Assembly: GCF_003589595.1 (NCBI RefSeq)
Contig: NW_020654422.1
Coordinates: forward strand, 4,514,809 to 4,578,808
Length of the DNA stretch: 64,000 nucleotides
Direction: 5' to 3'
Source: Hyposmocoma kahamanoa
Taxonomy: Eukaryota; Arthropoda; Insecta; Lepidoptera; Cosmopterigidae
Below, in pieces: positions 12,790 to 22,989 of this stretch. The notes under the pieces were generated by a model. It worked only from the letters and a program-made list of their open reading frames with translations. It was not told the origin of the DNA and did not search any database. Within the stretch, counting starts at the first letter, position 1. Each line of letters starts with the position of its first letter. Position numbers and translations under genes: made by a program.

Positions 12790-13290
12790 CTTAGATTTAG
12801 CACCAAAGATGCTGCTGGATGTAAACTTTGAGGGTTTGTGTCTCAAATAGTGAGGTGATGTAACCATTAAACTGTAGCTGATCTTGCTTCGTATCATTGG
12901 TCAGGAGGTGTAAACGTCGTGTATTAGCTAGTGCTAGGTCCAGTTTGTAAACGAACAAAACACACCACCAGTTTTTGCCACGAATGGCAGTGCAAAACAA
13001 AAATATTGATCAGATTGATTTATCCTGCTGGTAACTTTGAAATCACGCGGGATACCCACGTCAACTTTCTGTTTATTCACAGCGCTTCATCTTTTTATTT
13101 TCTCCAGGGAAAGGACATTGTCATAATCAGAGCCCATCGTGCAAATATTATTGTCAAGCCATAGAACGAACAGAATTTTGTTGATTGGGTAAAATCGATA
13201 GTCAAAATTGGCACGGTTTTACTCTTCATGTGTATTACAAATCTGGTAAATGTAATGTAAATGGTAGGGGAAATGCACAAATACCCGTTG
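12790..13290 (-). pseudogene. piggyBac-like transposase remnant
   Basis: The - strand translation between about 13000 and 12797 reads AIRGKNWWCVLFVYKLDLAL followed by ANTRRLHLLTND, similar in character to the RGKKWWW...D...NAW segment of piggyBac-family transposases. A preceding frame (AVNKQKVDVGIPRDF...INQSDQ) fits the region just before it, separated by a frameshift. The flanks carry GGGGAC/GGCCCC-rich ends near 12600 and 13350 that could be old termini. It is broken and non-functional. The family call rests on memory of the motif and needs a profile search. Confidence 0.45.
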
Positions 13291-13539
13291 TATCATTATT
13301 TACTTGAAAATTACTTATAGATGAAAAACTAATAAACTACCCCGTATGCGCCCAATGGCCCCAATTGGGGACACCATTATATACTACCGTCTGAATTTGT
13401 GAAAACACTATTTAACTCAATTATATATTTTTTATTTTATAGTATACGAATATATTTATTTCTACAATATATGTAAGAAAATAAATGAATTATTAGTAAT
13501 AGCATACAGGACAAACAACTAACTTTAGCGTTTCACCCC

Positions 13540-13745
13540 ACGGTGATAATTAAAGTACTACTTATTACATTCATAGGGGCGCATGAAACGAGTCTCCCCG
13601 AACGATGTACTATTACTTTCCTGTACGTCTGGCGAACCATGAGCAACAATCCGCGAGTACCTTTCGCCGATTGTCAAACCCTTTCACCACGAAAGCAAGC
13701 ATTACAGTCTTTGCCATCGATACGACAAGAGTATCACAATAATGA
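13540..13745. repeat. Array unit module D (upstream of gene 1)
   Basis: A non-coding block containing 'tttcctgtacgtctggcg', 'caaaccctttcaccacgaaa' and 'gcaagcattacagt...cgatacgacaagag'. It recurs at 15755-15930, 23780-23940 and 36565-36745 ahead of genes 2, 4 and 6, and once outside the array at 58250-58415. It marks one of two kinds of duplicated unit. It is absent ahead of genes 3 and 5. Confidence 0.75.
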
Positions 13746-13873
13746 TTCGTTTTTTCAATCCAAAAGTTAATTTCCAATAATATTATTTTATTTGTGTACT
13801 TCCGCAATCCAGTGTTTAAATATTAATTTAACACAATTAAATATTAATTGCCAATAGTTAAATATCAGTTACG

Positions 13874-14060
13874 AATCGTTTATCAACACTGATTTTACTT
13901 ACAAAGTTTCTATTTTTTAGTTTTCTAACTAAAGGTTGATTCTAACGTAGCAAGTGCTTCAAGAATCGTAACCACCATAGCATTATGGCCAGCATTCAAG
14001 ACAGCGTAAAGCGATGAAGTAGTGATAGGCGATCTTTACGGTACTGCCTCATAACTAACG
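13874..14060 (+). promoter_or_regulatory. Conserved distal upstream module of gene 1
   Basis: The block 'cgaatcgtttatcaacactg' to 'tctttacggtactgcctcat' is found at the equivalent place before genes 2 and 4 and in part before 3, 5, 6 and 7. It may be part of the promoter or simply a remnant of the duplicated unit. No factor site is claimed. Confidence 0.45.
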
Positions 14061-14117
14061 CCAATTCGAAACGTCTTTGTTATTTGTATCCTATTGTTTG
14101 CAGAATCATATAAAAGG
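14061..14117 (+). promoter_or_regulatory. Core promoter of peptide gene 1
   Basis: The family block 'aaacgtctttgttatttgta' is followed by TATAAAAGG at 14109-14117. An initiator-like TTAGTATT places a likely start near 14139, 30 bp after the TATA box, which leaves a leader of about 46 nt without an upstream ATG. Confidence 0.7.
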
Positions 14118-14184
14118 AACTAAACATCGAGCCGTATTAGTATTCGATAAAAGGAATTGACTTTAAACCCACCATTGGTTCGAG

Positions 14185-14301
14185 ATGGCGTCTCTGAAAG
14201 CTATGGTCTGCTCCTTGGCTGTCGTTTACATAATATTTGTGTCGCAGCAAATGGTTTCGGGATTACAACGTTTAGGCAAAGTATGTCCACCATATGGTTA
14301 G
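14185..14301 (+). CDS. Short secreted peptide precursor, array gene 1
   Basis: Intronless frame of 38 residues. Residues 1-26 (start MASLKAMVCSLAVVYIIF, end QQMVSG) form a lysine-tagged hydrophobic signal peptide with a small-residue cleavage site after VSG. The predicted mature part is LQRLGKVCPPYG. It has one cysteine and ends in Gly, a possible amidation donor. The start is fixed by the shared ATGGCGTCTCTG in the family and by the TATA box 76 bp upstream. The nearest relative is gene 2 (mature parts differ at three positions). No function can be assigned. By analogy with short amidated insect peptides, a signalling, antimicrobial or secretion role is possible, but this is speculation. Confidence 0.8.
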   Translation: MASLKAMVCSLAVVYIIFVSQQMVSGLQRLGKVCPPYG

Positions 14302-14346
14302 TTATATAAATTTAGGGTTTACTTCTGATAAAATTTAAATTTAAAA

Positions 14347-14352
14347 AATAAA
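14347..14352 (+). terminator. Poly(A) signal of gene 1
   Basis: AATAAA 46 nt after the stop, followed by the family phrase 'agcatttgcatacaaaat' and a T/G-rich stretch. Confidence 0.7.
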
Positions 14353-14399
14353 AGCATTTGCATACAAAATCATGGTTTTAATATTTTTTAGCACTAAAC

Positions 14400-14760
14400 A
14401 TTTACTTACATTGATATCACTGATAACATGAGATGGAATAGGTGCCAGTTGTGTTTGTAGTGGTTCATCATATACAGCCTGACTTCACCCACTGGTGGGT
14501 ATAGGCCTTCAAGTTTCTGTGCCACTCCCCAGGGTTCCGTCCTAATCTCATCCAGAATCGCCTCGCAATTTCTGCGATGTCGTCCGCCCACTGTATTGGC
14601 TAGTTTAACAAAATACATATTACTTCTCAAAAGCAAACGGTGATTTTACCTCAGACAATCTAGATAGGAGCTTGAAACTCCTGAAACTCAAGGTAGTGTT
14701 AAGCCAATTTTCTTGTTTCTTCAAAAGAAACAGCCAAAGAGAACTAAGTCGAGAATAATC
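14400..14760. repeat. Array downstream module (3' flank of gene 1)
   Basis: Shared 3' flank: 'acagcctgacttcaccca' (an RTE-type LINE tail relic in reverse) then 'cagacaatctagatagga' and 'aaagaaacagccaaa'. Equivalent blocks follow genes 2 and 4, and shorter ones follow genes 3 and 5, so the duplications carried about 1 kb of 3' flank with them. Confidence 0.7.
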
Positions 14761-14936
14761 GAAGTTCAATACTTATTTCTAGGTAAGTTTTCACGCGCGT
14801 GTCTATTGTTTTACATTTTCTTCATATCAATTAAATTCTATGTAATAATCAAGGTTTAACTGACTAACAAAATTAAAGTTTACTATAATATAGCAGAATA
14901 GCAGTGCGTTTTTCTTCTTTCTGAAATATATTGAGC

Positions 14937-14980
14937 AAAATCATATGAAATATATGCATGGATATATTTCATATGATTTT
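14937..14980. repeat. Perfect 19-bp inverted repeat
   Basis: Arms 14937-14955 and 14962-14980 (AAAATCATATGAAATATAT and its complement) around a 6-nt spacer. Present after gene 1; only half of it remains after gene 4 near 25190. Confidence 0.9.
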
Positions 14981-15169
14981 TTCAAAGCATGTCGTTATAA
15001 ATAAATGTCCACTTTATTATAATTCGAAATTACTCGGCTTAGTTTTAAATTTATTTTTAAAATTTTAAACTTTAAAAGCTGGCGAACACTATCTGAGTAT
15101 CAGCCTGAAGTTCAGTGTGAAATGTGTTGAATGGTTTGTACAAAACAGCGGAAGGACAAAACGGCACAT

Positions 15170-15560
15170 TGTAATATGTTGGTTAAAATGTATAATCCTG
15201 TGAGTACGATATAATATAATGATTTCTTTCATGTCGATAAACAGGCAAGTGTAACTCTATCAAACCCAAATCATCTATAAGTCTCTTGACACGCTTTTCA
15301 ACTGAACCCAAAATACCAGTGGTATTTAGCAGATTCATCTCATTGATGATAGCAGAACTGCATACATGATTCATCGAATTGTGCTTGTTACAGCTGGAGA
15401 AACGATCCCGGTTCAAATTAACGCCATGCGTGTCAGGATTTTTTGCTGTGGATTCTATGTAATTGCCGAAGTTTAAATTAGGTGACCGGTATGATCCAAG
15501 TAGCTGGAGTATCGGTATGGATATCACGAAAAGTGGGGTCAAAATAGTCAAACAAAACTA
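15170..15560 (-). pseudogene. LINE ORF2 fragment within the array unit
   Basis: The - strand reads VISIPILQLLGSYRSPNLNF, GNYIESTAKN and, near its end, EKRVKRLIDD. This is the same LINE family as 10870-11290. Sister copies at 18235-18620 and 29010-29265 share its boundaries, so it was carried along by segmental duplication and not inserted separately each time. Confidence 0.7.
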
Positions 15561-15754
15561 CAAGTATCTTAATCAAACAGGTTCTGTAGATAGTCTAAAA
15601 TATTAAAAAAAAAAACGTGTGGATAACGACAGAAAGTCAGCGCCTCTCTATATTTGATCTGAATTTTAAAATTGTTCTATTTTTCTTCAACACGTTTCGT
15701 TATTAAAAATTTTAATTCTGATTTTTAAGTACATGATAAGTAAAGTACTAGGTA

Positions 15755-15930
15755 CTCATCACATCCATGAAGGTGCAGGAAAGGAGTCTCCCTGAATGAT
15801 GTATCATTTCTTTCCTGTACGTCTGGCGCGCCCTGAGCAACAATCTGAAAGTATCTTACACCGATTGGCAAACCCTTTCACCACGAAAGCAAGCATTACA
15901 GTGTTTGCCATCTATACGACAAGAAGAAGA
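15755..15930. repeat. Array unit module D (upstream of gene 2)
   Basis: Same blocks as 13540-13745, including 'tttcctgtacgtctggcg' and 'gcaaaccctttcaccacgaa'. Confidence 0.75.
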
Positions 15931-16024
15931 TGGTTCGTTGTTTCATGTTGTTTCATTCCAGAACTCAATTTCCAATTACTTTAATTTTACGTGTGTACTT
16001 ACGGGGACAGTTGCTTTAGCTGTA

Positions 16025-16520
16025 CCAAGCACAAGGCTGGTCGTGCATGGAGTACTGCTGCCACCTTTGGGATGGCTGTGCTACATACCAACTGGCCACT
16101 CTGGATTCAATTGATAACCGTGGCAAGAGGCTTATAGGTGTCTCGGAATTAGTGGAGGCGAAGCTGCAGAGCGTTGAACACCGCCTTAAGGTTGCCTACT
16201 TATCGGTATTTTACAGGATATATCAAGGAGTGTGTGCGATGGAACTACACGATTTAATTCCGCCTTCGCGTTTTCATCACCATCACTAGGCGTAGGTTTG
16301 GGTCCCACTCCTAGGTTAAGGATATTACACAGATTCACACGAAGCGTTACGCTTCCACATTTATATGGCGAACGGCTATGGAGTGAAATTCCCTGCCTTC
16401 AGATTTATTCCCTGAACGTTATAACTTGGGCCTTTTCAAGGCGAGAGTGAATAGGCATTATTTAGGTGTGCATGCTCCATCGTCGACCTCATCATCACTT
16501 TCCATCAGGTGAGATGGAGG
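16025..16520 (+). pseudogene. LINE ORF2 3' end inserted in gene 2's unit
   Basis: Translation includes MEYCCHLWDGCATYQLATLD, KRLIGVSELVEAKLQ and VAYLSVFYRIYQG, the C-terminal part of a Jockey/CR1-like ORF2, with frameshifts after 16280 and then 'gagagtgaataggcattatt' and a 3' UTR-like tail. It is missing from the equivalent positions ahead of genes 1 and 6, so it inserted after the unit duplicated. A shorter related piece is at 23935-24050. Confidence 0.75.
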
Positions 16521-16790
16521 TCAAATGCGTATTTATACTTTATAAAAAGAAAATTATGGCAAACCAGAGCCAGTAAATGCCACAATTAAATAAATATTTA
16601 TTGCTAATTGTTAAATACTTGGTACGAATCGTTTATCAGCACTGATTTTGCTTACAAAATTGAAAACTAAAGGTTGATTCTAACGTTACAGGTGTATCAA
16701 GAATGGTAACGATGAAGTGAGTGATAGGCGATCTTTACGGTACTGCCTCATAATATCGCTGTAATCATAATTATTTAATTACATACTTAA

Positions 16791-16849
16791 TGTCCATTGG
16801 AAACGTCTTTGTTGTTTGTATTATATTGTTTGCAGAATCATACAAAAGG
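16791..16849 (+). promoter_or_regulatory. Core promoter of gene 2 with altered TATA box
   Basis: Block 'aaacgtctttgttgtttgta' followed by TACAAAAGG at 16841-16849 where the family has TATAAAAGG. The T-to-C change is expected to weaken TBP binding. Confidence 0.65.
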
Positions 16850-16916
16850 AACTGAGCATCGAGCCGTATTAATATTTGATAAAAAGAATTGAGTTTAAAT
16901 GCATCATTGGTTCAAG

Positions 16917-17033
16917 ATGGCGTCTCTGAAAGTTATAGTCTGCTCCTTGGCTGTCGTTTACATAATATTTGTGTCGCAGCAAATGGTTTCGGGATTACAA
17001 CGTAGAGGCAGAGTATGTCCACCAAATGGGTAG
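16917..17033 (+). CDS. Short secreted peptide precursor, array gene 2
   Basis: A 38-residue intronless frame. The signal peptide (residues 1-26) differs from the family consensus only at A6V. The mature part is LQRRGRVCPPNG: an Arg-Arg pair that could be a processing site, one Cys, and a terminal Gly that could be converted to an amide, giving a heptapeptide if both steps occur. The frame is intact, but the TATA box is TACAAAA and the poly(A) hexamer is AAGAAA, so the gene may be weakly expressed or on the way to becoming a pseudogene. Closest to gene 1 in sequence and flanks. Confidence 0.75.
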   Translation: MASLKVIVCSLAVVYIIFVSQQMVSGLQRRGRVCPPNG

Positions 17034-17089
17034 TTAGGAAAATAGCAAATATTTGGTAACCGGGTTTTCTACTGAGAATATTTAATTTT

Positions 17090-17100
17090 TAAAAAGAAAA
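17090..17100 (+). terminator. Degenerate poly(A) signal of gene 2
   Basis: Where genes 1, 3, 4, 5 and 7 have AATAAA, this copy reads AAAAAGAAAA, followed by the same 'catttgcatacaaaatca'. Confidence 0.5.
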
Positions 17101-17559
17101 TCATTTGCATACAAAATCATGGTTTTAATATTTTTTGGCACCAAACATTTACTTACAGTGATATCACCGATAACATGAAATTGAATAGGTGCCAGTCGTG
17201 TTTTTATTGGTTCAACATATACAGCCTGACTTCACCCACTGCTGGGTATAGGTTTTCAATTTTCTGTGCCACTCCCCACGGTTCCGTGCTAATCTCATCC
17301 AGAACCGCCCCGTAAATTCTGCGATGTCTTCTGTATTGTATTGGTTAGTTGAACAAATACATATTACTTCCCAAAAGCAAACAGGTGATTCGACTTCAGA
17401 TAATTTAGATAGGAGCTTGAAACTCAGGGTGGTGCTAGGCCAATTTTTATGTTTCTTTAAAAGAAACAGCCAAAAAGAGCTAAGTCGAGATTAGTTGAAG
17501 TTAAAGTCTAACCTGCTATACAGATTGCCACGTAAGCTTTCACGCGAGTGTCTATATAT

Positions 17560-17765
17560 AATAATAATAACGCAACGCACTCAACATAGTCCCGCACTAG
17601 GTAAAAGCCTGTGTCGCGGGTGCTATGGACACACATATAGACAATCACAAATTACACCCAAACTCAGGAGAGAAATAAATGTAGGCCATACAAATATTTC
17701 TCCACCCCCACGGTTCGAACCCGGGACCTCTGCGTGGCAGTCCGTCATGGTAACCGTTCGCAGGC
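17560..17765 (-). repeat. tRNA-derived SINE S2
   Basis: Read on the - strand: 'gaacggttaccatg' (A-box region), 'gtcccgggttcgaaccgtgg' (B-box), 'gagaaatatttgtatggcct', and a tail ending 'gagtgcgttgcgttatta' with (TTA)n. Same family as 26400-26618 and 32493-32705. Confidence 0.8.
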
Positions 17766-17822
17766 AGATAAATCTCTAATACATCTAGAAATGTAAATCT
17801 AAATTAAACTATTTGTGTATAA

Positions 17823-18175
17823 ATTAAATTTTTATTGAATTTATATTCAATTATTTTTTGTGAAATTACTCCACTAGTTTGTTATAATTATTAATACAAA
17901 GATCGAACACTCAGAAAAAACACTCAGAAAAAATTCCTTCGATCCGGTCGGATTCGAACCGACGTCTTCTTGCATACCGTGCCAGACGCTATACCAACTA
18001 AGCCACGGAACGAACCAACGGACCTCACGAATTTTTCTATGTGCTTGCGTTGTGTCTTTGTACTTGGTCTTTCAACGACTTTTTTGGTCGTAGCGCCATC
18101 TATGAGAAATCTATTACAGATTTGTCACCCAGTTAGTACCTTTACAGCTACCAGTCCTGGCGAGAGATTTATCTT
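17823..18175 (-). repeat. Full-length 353-bp tRNA-derived SINE S1
   Basis: Bounded by an exact 12-bp direct repeat ATTTGTGTATAA (17811-17822 and 18176-18187), so the insertion is precisely 353 bp. On the - strand: a 5' body (ctctcgccaggactggtagc ... catagatggcgctacga), a tRNA-like core (cgtggcttagttggtatagc, then ggttcgaatccgaccgg), and a tail ending 'caataaaaatttaatt'. This copy defines the family's ends. Confidence 0.85.
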
Positions 18176-18234
18176 ATTTGTGTATAAGCCTGAAGTCACA
18201 TCAGCAAATTGTAGTGTGTTGATTACAATGTATA

Positions 18235-18620
18235 ATCCTCTGAATAGGATAGAATAGAATAATTTCTTTCATGTAGATAAGCAGGCAACTTAAATTCTAA
18301 TAATTCCATTCATCTATAAGCCTCTTGCCACGCTTTTCAACTGAACCCCAAAGGATCAGTGGTATTTAGCAGATTCATCTCGTAGTCGCAGTACTGCATA
18401 CATGATCGATCGACTATCCCTGGTACAGCTGAAGCAACCGTCCCGGTTCAAATTAACGCCTTGCGTGGCTGTATTTTTGGCTATGGATTTTATGTAATTG
18501 CCGAAGTTTAAATTAGACGACCGGTATGTTCCAAGTAGCTGGAGTATCGGTATGGATATCACGAAAAGTGAGGTCAAACTAGTCAAACAAAACTACAAGT
18601 ATCTAAATCGAAAAGGTTTT
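18235..18620 (-). pseudogene. LINE ORF2 fragment within the array unit (after gene 2)
   Basis: - strand VISIPILQLLGTYRSSNLNF and GNYIKSIAKNTATQGVNLNR. It is collinear with 15170-15560 and 29010-29265. Confidence 0.7.
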
Positions 18621-18889
18621 GTAGATCGAAAATATTTCAAAATAGAGCGTGTGGATGACGATAGAAAGTCAGTTCCTCTCTATATTTGATCTGAATTATA
18701 AAATTGTTTCATTTCTTTTTCTTCAACACATTTCGTCATTAATAGTTTTTCTTGTGATTTTACTTTATATTTAACCATAGACTCAACATTTTTTTAAATA
18801 TACGTTATATCATATAAATGATACTTGTATGAACCCTGTCAAGTAATCTATTACTCATCAAGTTATCCTATGGTACGTGTGTTGTAGTG

Positions 18890-19150
18890 CACTATAGTTT
18901 TCGTAGCAATGGAGCTCCTTGTGAAAGGAGCCCTGGACGAAGGGTTTGCCTATTTTTGCCGCCAAGCAGTAAGTGAAATTACAGGCACGTAGGACTTGTC
19001 AATTTATGTCTCAGAGTGACTGACGCAGTAGCAGTGCCGATTTTTGTGATTTAAAGCAGTAAATGACATAGCAACTGTTACTCATAGACGTGTCGCTTAC
19101 CACCAGATGCGTGACTTGTTCGTTCCGTTACTTGGTATTAATAATAATAT
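18890..19150 (-). repeat. Dispersed repeat S3, copy 3
   Basis: Reverse-strand copy: 'gcaatggagctccttgtgaa', 'gccgccaagcagtaa', 'cttaccaccagatgcgtgac', 'cgttccgttacttggtatta'. Confidence 0.75.
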
Positions 19151-19170
19151 AATCTCAGTACACAGTACTA

Positions 19171-19575
19171 AAAAAAACCGACCTCAAAAGTACGTGGAAT
19201 TACGTCTATTTGCCAAGTTTTATGGATATATCCCCTAGTTCGCCACTATACGGGAATTGACACAGGAGATAATAAAACTTAGTTCTTACTACTCAAAGTA
19301 TACTGAGAGAAAAACGCCTTGAATTGGAGAATAGCAAAATTAACCATTAAAATAATTGCTCCTAGTAATAAAATTTAGGCTCTAACAGCCACCCTTAGAG
19401 GTGGACGATTTTCTTCAAAATTTAATAGGACCATTATGGAGGTATGTACTCCCTTTCTAACAAAAAAAGAATCATGTAAATCGGTTCACAAATACCGGAG
19501 CTATCGTGTAACATACATACAAAAAAAACACAGTCGAATTGAGAACCTCCTTCTTTTTTGAAGACGGTTAAAAAC
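19171..19575. mobile_element. MITE-like repeat S4, copy 2
   Basis: From 'aaaaaaccgacctcaaaag' to 'gaagacggttaaaaa', with the internal 'gtcgaattgagaacctcctt'. Longer than copy 1. Confidence 0.7.
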
Positions 19576-20339
19576 AAAATTCGTATTATAACTAAAACAA
19601 TTACATTTTTAAGACATCCGTTTCTAAGCTTAAGAAATTGAAATATAGTAATAGTACATTACTGCAGAGGCCGGGGTATATTTGACATATCAATACAAAC
19701 ACAATCTCCGAAAACGAGTTAGCATTTCTTCGCTTTTTCATTGCATGAAAGTTTCCTATGCTTTCATGCATCTTACTTTGCTCATAGCCAGCAACAAGTT
19801 TTAAATGGCTAATATTGCCGCTTGTTTTACATTATGTGGCGTACAATCATTACTGTATTTTTGTTATCGCTCGTCTCACTCCATCGAGTATATACTCGAC
19901 GTCTCACTCTAACAATCAATCTGACCAACGGGAAACATTGCTCATTTTATCATTTTCACGACGAAAATACAAAACAGACGAACAAACAGAAAAGAGTACC
20001 AAAGCACTTTAGTTTATTTTACCGCCTTTTTCATTTTCTTTAAGTTAGCGGTATAAGTACGTATTTTTAATTCTCGCAATTACTAATAGTAGGCAGTTGA
20101 CTGTATGAGTTATTTCTTTGGCAGTGTACATAGTTCGTTGTTAGTAGATGGAGTTAAAAGTTTAGAAAAGTGGACGGACAGTAATGGATTTTCATACTTC
20201 TTCTTTCTTCTTCTGGGAAGAAGTCTCACGGTCCTTAAATGACAAACTTTCCGTGTTCATTTTTTGAAAGTAATGCAAACACAACAAAAACGAGTTTTGA
20301 GATATTATGGGAATTAAACTTGTTACGTAATATAATTAT
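19576..20339. other. Intergenic DNA between genes 2 and 3
   Basis: No gene or named repeat supported. A small palindromic phrase ('gaaagtttcctatgctttca') lies near 19747. Confidence 0.4.
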
Positions 20340-20844
20340 AATCTTAGTTTTAATAATATTGAAGTTCTGTTCCGGTCGAATTCATTTTAAATGTACTGTT
20401 AGCGTACTATAATGGTAGTCAATAACATAGGCTAAATCTAGTAGGAAGAGTTCGCTAACATTGGCTTTATTTTGTTGTTATTATGGAGCAACCCTTGATG
20501 ATTTACGTAAGCCCAGTGCTGGGCGTCTTACTACCTACGGTTAGCCAGCCTTCGTACCCACCCACATAACCGTTCTTCGAGTCCCACTATCTTCCGTCAC
20601 CAGGCATTTAGTAAGGCAAGTAAGGTAAGGCAGCGTAGTCAACATTGTAATACTGTAAGCGGTCTACAAATGCAATATCAAGTCTTGATGAAACGCGACT
20701 CGCGCGTCAAGAATAGTATCAAGCATTGCATATGGCAAGCGATGAAGATAGCGCAAGACGATGAGGAGAGCGATAGTGATCTTTATTTCCGGTACTGCCT
20801 CATATCGCTGTAATACTAATAATATTATTGAATTATATAACTAA

Positions 20845-20903
20845 TATTAATTGGACACGTCTTTGTTATTTGTATTCTATTGTTTGCAGAACCATATAAA
20901 AGG
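20845..20903 (+). promoter_or_regulatory. Core promoter of gene 3
   Basis: Block 'ggacacgtctttgttatttg' followed by TATAAAAGG at 20895-20903, 75 bp before the ATG. Confidence 0.7.
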
Positions 20904-20969
20904 AACTAAGTATCAAACCATATTAATATTCAATAGAAGGAGTTGATTTTAAACCTATTACTGTCGAAG

Positions 20970-21095
20970 ATGGCGTCTCTGCAAGCTATAGTCTGCTCCT
21001 TGGCAGTTGTTTACATAGCATTTGTGTCGCAGCAAATGGCTTCGGGTTCGCAGCAAAGACCTGATGCTTATATTATTCCCGGTTTACATTGTTAA
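20970..21095 (+). CDS. Short secreted peptide precursor, array gene 3
   Basis: A 41-residue intronless frame. The signal peptide has three changes from consensus (K5Q, I17A, V24A) and ends MASG. The mature part SQQRPDAYIIPGLHC is unlike that of genes 1, 2 and 4. It shares the S-Q-Q-x-P-D...I-I-P pattern with gene 5, its partner in the duplicated block. The single Cys is the last residue and there is no amidation Gly at the end. TATA box, ATG context and AATAAA are all intact. Confidence 0.8.
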   Translation: MASLQAIVCSLAVVYIAFVSQQMASGSQQRPDAYIIPGLHC

Positions 21096-21155
21096 CAAGT
21101 TAATGAATACCTATTTGTTAATTGGATTTTCTACTGATGAAATGTAACTTTTGAA

Positions 21156-21161
21156 AATAAA
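21156..21161 (+). terminator. Poly(A) signal of gene 3
   Basis: AATAAA 60 nt after the stop, followed by 'agcatttgcataacaaaatc'. Confidence 0.7.
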
Positions 21162-21589
21162 AGCATTTGCATAACAAAATCATGGTTGTAATATTTGTCA
21201 ATAATACAAAAATTTTGCGTTTAGTAATGTTACCGACAACAAAAGATTGAATACCTGCCAGTTGAGTTTGTATTGGTTAGTTTGTCAAAATACATATTAC
21301 TTTTCTAAAGCAAACAGGTGATTTCAGCTCAGACAATCTGGATAGGAGCTTGAAACTCAGGGCGGTGTTAGGTCAATTTTCATGTTTCTCTAGAAAAAAC
21401 AGCTAAAAAGAGCTAAGTCCAGAACAGTCGAAATTAAAGGCCAAGGACTGCAATACATACTACTAGGCAAGTTTTCACGCGCTTGTTAATTATTTTACAT
21501 TTTATAGAAAAATAAATCTTTTTACCAACAATATCTATTTATTGTCACTTCTAGTGTCCATGATACGTATCTTATAAATTACATGTATA

Positions 21590-21613
21590 CCTACCTACCT
21601 ACCTAGTTACCTA
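21590..21613. repeat. (ACCT)n microsatellite
   Basis: Four near-perfect ACCT repeats followed by AGTTACCT. The partner copy near 34550 has only one or two units, so the repeat expanded after duplication. Confidence 0.75.
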
Positions 21614-22383
21614 TATGAATCTTATTTTGAATCAACAGTAATCAACTAACATCCTTTTTCACCGTTTTCGCCAGTAGTTGTTAGCAGCCAAGAAATTTAT
21701 GCACTTTCTTGGCTCAATCGGTATACCTTGTTCAAAAATTTCCTTCGCCATGTTGTCACTGCACCACCAGCCAACTCCTCTTAAGTTACGTTCAGAAATA
21801 ACTTAATATAACACTTTTGGTAACTACAAACAATAATAAAATTTTGCATAATGTAGCAGAATGGCTGTGCGCCTTTTTCTATATGAAATAAAATCTATGC
21901 ATATGTTTCGTATGATTATGTTGAAAGCATACATATAATTCTAAATAAGTCTCCAATTTATTATAATTTGAAATTTTTAAGCTTGATGCCTATTTTTCAA
22001 AATTTTTAATATTAAAAGTTTGCAAACACAATTTGAATAGCAGCCTGAAGTTCAGTGAAAATTGTGTTGAATGGTTTGTATACAGTGCCTCGCTCTGTTT
22101 GGTCTGAACCATAGTCTGAACTAACATTATTATATTTCTTCAATACATTTCGTCATTAATAGTTTTGATTGTAATTTTACTTTATATTTAACCACAGACA
22201 CAACATGTCTTAAAACAAGCGTTAAGTCGAATAAATGATAATTGTGTGTATCTCTGTCAAGTAATTTGTTACTCATCACATTATAAAAGTTATTTCTTTT
22301 ATTCCATAAGTTCATTTCTAATTAATTAAAGTTTACGAGTATTGTAGTGCACTACAATGCTAGTCAATAGTATAAGTCTGCTG

Positions 22384-22850
22384 GTACGTTCCGTGGCTTA
22401 GTTGGTATAGCGTCTGGCATGGTATGCTAGAAGACGTCGCGTCGGTTCGAATCCGGCCGGATTGAAGGAATTTCTTCTGAGTGTTCGATCTTTGTATTAA
22501 TAATTATAACAAACTAGTGGAGTAATTTCACATAAAAAATAATTGAATATCAATTCAATAAAAATTTAAATGCAATGAATAGCGACATCTCTAGCCAGGG
22601 CTGGTAGCTGTAAAAGTATCTAACTGGGTGACGAAATACTTAAGATTTCTCATAGATGGCGCTACGGCTAAACAGTCTGAAAAAAAACCAAATCAAAGAC
22701 ACGACAACAAATACATAGAAATATTCGAGAGGTCCGCTAGTTCGTTCCGTGGCTTAGTTGGTATAGCATCTGGCACGGTATGGTAGAAGACGAATCCGGC
22801 CGGATCGAAGATTTTTTTCTGAGTGTTCGATCTTTGTGTTAACATTATTA
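22384..22850 (+). repeat. S1 SINE partial tandem dimer
   Basis: Two tRNA-like heads ('cgttccgtggcttagttggt') start about 352 bp apart (near 22389 and 22741) with one full S1 body between them. This is the same period as the 353-bp monomer at 17823-18175. The second head has lost part of its B-box. Confidence 0.8.
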
Positions 22851-22989
22851 TATTGCAGGTTATTAAACAGTATAATTAAATACGTCAACCTGCCACAAGA
22901 TGGCGGTGCTTTGTAAATAACAGGTATAATAGATATAACATGGTGACGACTAGGTTTCGTTATTTATGATTGTTAATAATAATTAATAT

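Larger units (their letters stand above)
20340..22330. repeat. Duplicated block 1 (holds gene 3), partner of 32750-35800
   Basis: Runs from 'gttctgttccggtc' through 'gagcaacccttgatgattta', 'gtaaggcaagtaaggtaagg' and 'gaaacgcgactcgcgcgtca', then gene 3 and about 1.2 kb of 3' flank ending 'ctcatcacattataaaag'. The same order is found at 32750-35800 around gene 5, where three insertions or extra segments lengthen it. This is the second type of unit in the array. Confidence 0.8.

Noticed and set aside
22384..22470. tRNA gene with A- and B-box (also at 33232, 33590, 26400, 32493, 50167)
   Set aside because: The boxes are good, but acceptor stems do not pair, the same sequence continues into a shared non-tRNA tail, copies occur many times, and target duplications surround whole units. 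These are SINEs.
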